DNA of 64,000 nt, taken from positions 100,823 to 164,822 of the forward strand of contig OU461276.1 of the NCBI GenBank assembly GCA_911810475.1, in the 5' to 3' direction. This DNA is from Candidatus Celerinatantimonas neptuna (GTDB lineage: Bacteria; Pseudomonadota; Gammaproteobacteria; Enterobacterales; Celerinatantimonadaceae). Each line of letters begins with the position of its first letter. Positions within the stretch are counted from its first letter, which is position 1. The notes beneath the pieces were generated by a model. That model searched no databases. It was given only the letters and a program-made list of their open reading frames with translations, and was not told the DNA's origin. This document shows positions 62,829-64,000 of this stretch, piece by piece. A program made the translations under genes and the position numbers.

Positions 62829-64000
62829 GCTGTTTTACACTAAAAAATATAAAAACAGTCATACACTTCATGCCAATAAATTTTTCAATTTAAAGAATTA
62901 GCACGAATTCAAGAAAACATCCCATCAGTATGATATTCATCCCTCCAACCTCTATTTTATCAATACTTATATCGTTATTATTTATTCACATATACACCCT
63001 ATCTTAAATATGGATAAACCATTAAATAGCTAATTTTTTTCAAATGATACAAGGTGCGCACTGAGATTAAATATTTTTAATTTCATAGATATTACGCCCA
63101 CACTTACCCGAAAAAAATTAGAAATAAAATTTTTATTATAACTATAACCTTTAAAATTGATAATTTTATATTGATCTAATCTTATAGATTTTAAAAATCA
63201 CTCCAACTATTCCTCATAATGAAGCCCCCTCCAAATCATTATTTAATCTAATCTGAGAAATATTTCTTATACTGAAAATATATAAAATATTCGTTTAGGT
63301 ATTCGCTATTACTATAAAAATAATTAACACGATATAGAATTAAACCCGAGTAATAATTTTATCTAAATAATTCAATTAATCACTCCTGGTTTTCCTATCG
63401 TTCATGATTTATACTATAAACAGCAAAAAAACAGATGGCAACAATTTTTTTGATAAATTTATCTATAAAATACAAGGCTTGTTTACAACCAAATCATAAC
63501 TGCATTCATATAATGAAATATAATAACAATCATAAATAATATAATTAGGCAAAGTCAACGACAAATAAACCTCCAGATAAGGAATACCTTTAATTTAGCT
63601 AAAATCGAACCACTCACCTTATAATCCCATTAAGTATAAGGATTTACCCAGCATCTAACAGACGATAAAAGTCTTATTTCAACAAAAACCAGAACGCGGA
63701 AACAACAAAGATATTTATAGTTTCAGCGTTCAGATCAGACTGATGACATGTTCCCCAGTAATTTAAGATACTTATGAGGTGAGTGGCCAAATTTAACTTG
63801 ATAAGTTATTTCTGAAGTAAATATTATTAATCCTTAATATGACTGAGTTCATGCGGTGGGTAGACTAAATTATTTTTGAATGCGAAATTGATGGGCTGGA
63901 GAATTCAACCTGGAGAAGAAAACCCTCACTCCCTTTTATTTAGATCGCAATGCTAACAGCTTTGCTTAAACTAGTCCTCAAGACTTTGGTTACCAGCGCT
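62829..64000. other. AT-rich gene-free right end
   Basis: About 1.17 kb of AT-rich sequence in which I find no gene, RNA or IS end that I can support. G+C rises again from about 63700. The last 250 bases could contain fragments of a gene continuing past the window, but no frame there is long enough to name. Confidence 0.4.

Noticed and set aside
63700..64000. Transposase or gene fragment at the right edge
   Set aside because: G+C rises here, but the short frames translate to nothing I can assign, and the window ends before a gene can be judged.

Overview
The window reads as a chromosomal segment of a gammaproteobacterium related to the enteric/Vibrio group. Many genes have the length, motifs and order known from Escherichia coli and Vibrio: glyA; metE/metR; recJ-prfB-lysS with the RF2 programmed frameshift; bamC/gcvR-bcp/perM/bepA-arsC/hda/upp/purMN; gmhA-yafJ; tRNA-Asp next to dnaQ/rnhA; yafS/gloB-mltD/yafD; purL/mltF/tadA. 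A DUF2066 protein, a DUF3334 protein and a TIGR03503-like protein are more typical of Vibrio/Shewanella-like lineages. I cannot name the species from sequence alone.

Layout. 1-8.2 kb: DoxX, a LysE-type exporter, one-carbon and methionine genes (glyA, metE, metR) and a diguanylate cyclase. 8.2-17 kb: a macrodomain protein, an ScsB/DsbD-like thiol reductase, then lysS, prfB, recJ and bamC. 17-28 kb: gcvR, bcp, perM, bepA, arsC-like, hda, DUF2066, upp, purMN, yafJ, gmhA and a CsgD/VpsT-like regulator. 28.2-29.5 kb: an AT-rich gene desert ending in four tandem tRNA-Asp(GTC) genes. 30-48.7 kb: more core genes (dnaQ, rnhA, gloB, mltD, purL, mltF, tadA), a chemoreceptor and a mannonate/mannitol-type dehydrogenase. 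Several core genes use TTG starts supported by a Shine-Dalgarno sequence or by family alignment.

48.7-51.4 kb is a scar zone. It holds a shredded iron-dependent alcohol dehydrogenase, a decayed IS3-family element (catalytic Asp lost, in-frame stop in orfA) and a broken IS5-family transposase. Immediately beyond it lies the accessory jewel: a tightly coupled, AT-rich, minus-strand operon of nine genes (61.99 to 51.45 kb). It encodes a free-standing A-PCP, a KS-ACP, a nucleotidyltransferase, a ketoreductase-like SDR, a C-PCP, a three-gene ABC-2 exporter and a final condensation-type protein. The ten A-domain specificity residues read as a near-perfect valine code (DAFWWGGTFK versus DAFWIGGTFK). 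My inference is that valine is loaded, extended once with a malonyl unit, ketoreduced to a statine-like beta-hydroxy gamma-amino acid, condensed and exported. There is no AT, thioesterase or phosphopantetheinyl transferase gene in the window.

Upstream of that operon, on the same strand, is an array of about 19 direct 18-bp repeats. It is open in several frames, but only the minus-strand frame that reads DRPSFS repeats has a good ribosome-binding site, and the one common polymorphism among the copies is synonymous only in that frame. This suggests a real, selected, 128-residue repetitive peptide with an 8-residue lead, next to a biosynthetic operon. The last 1.2 kb of the window is AT-rich and without recognisable genes.
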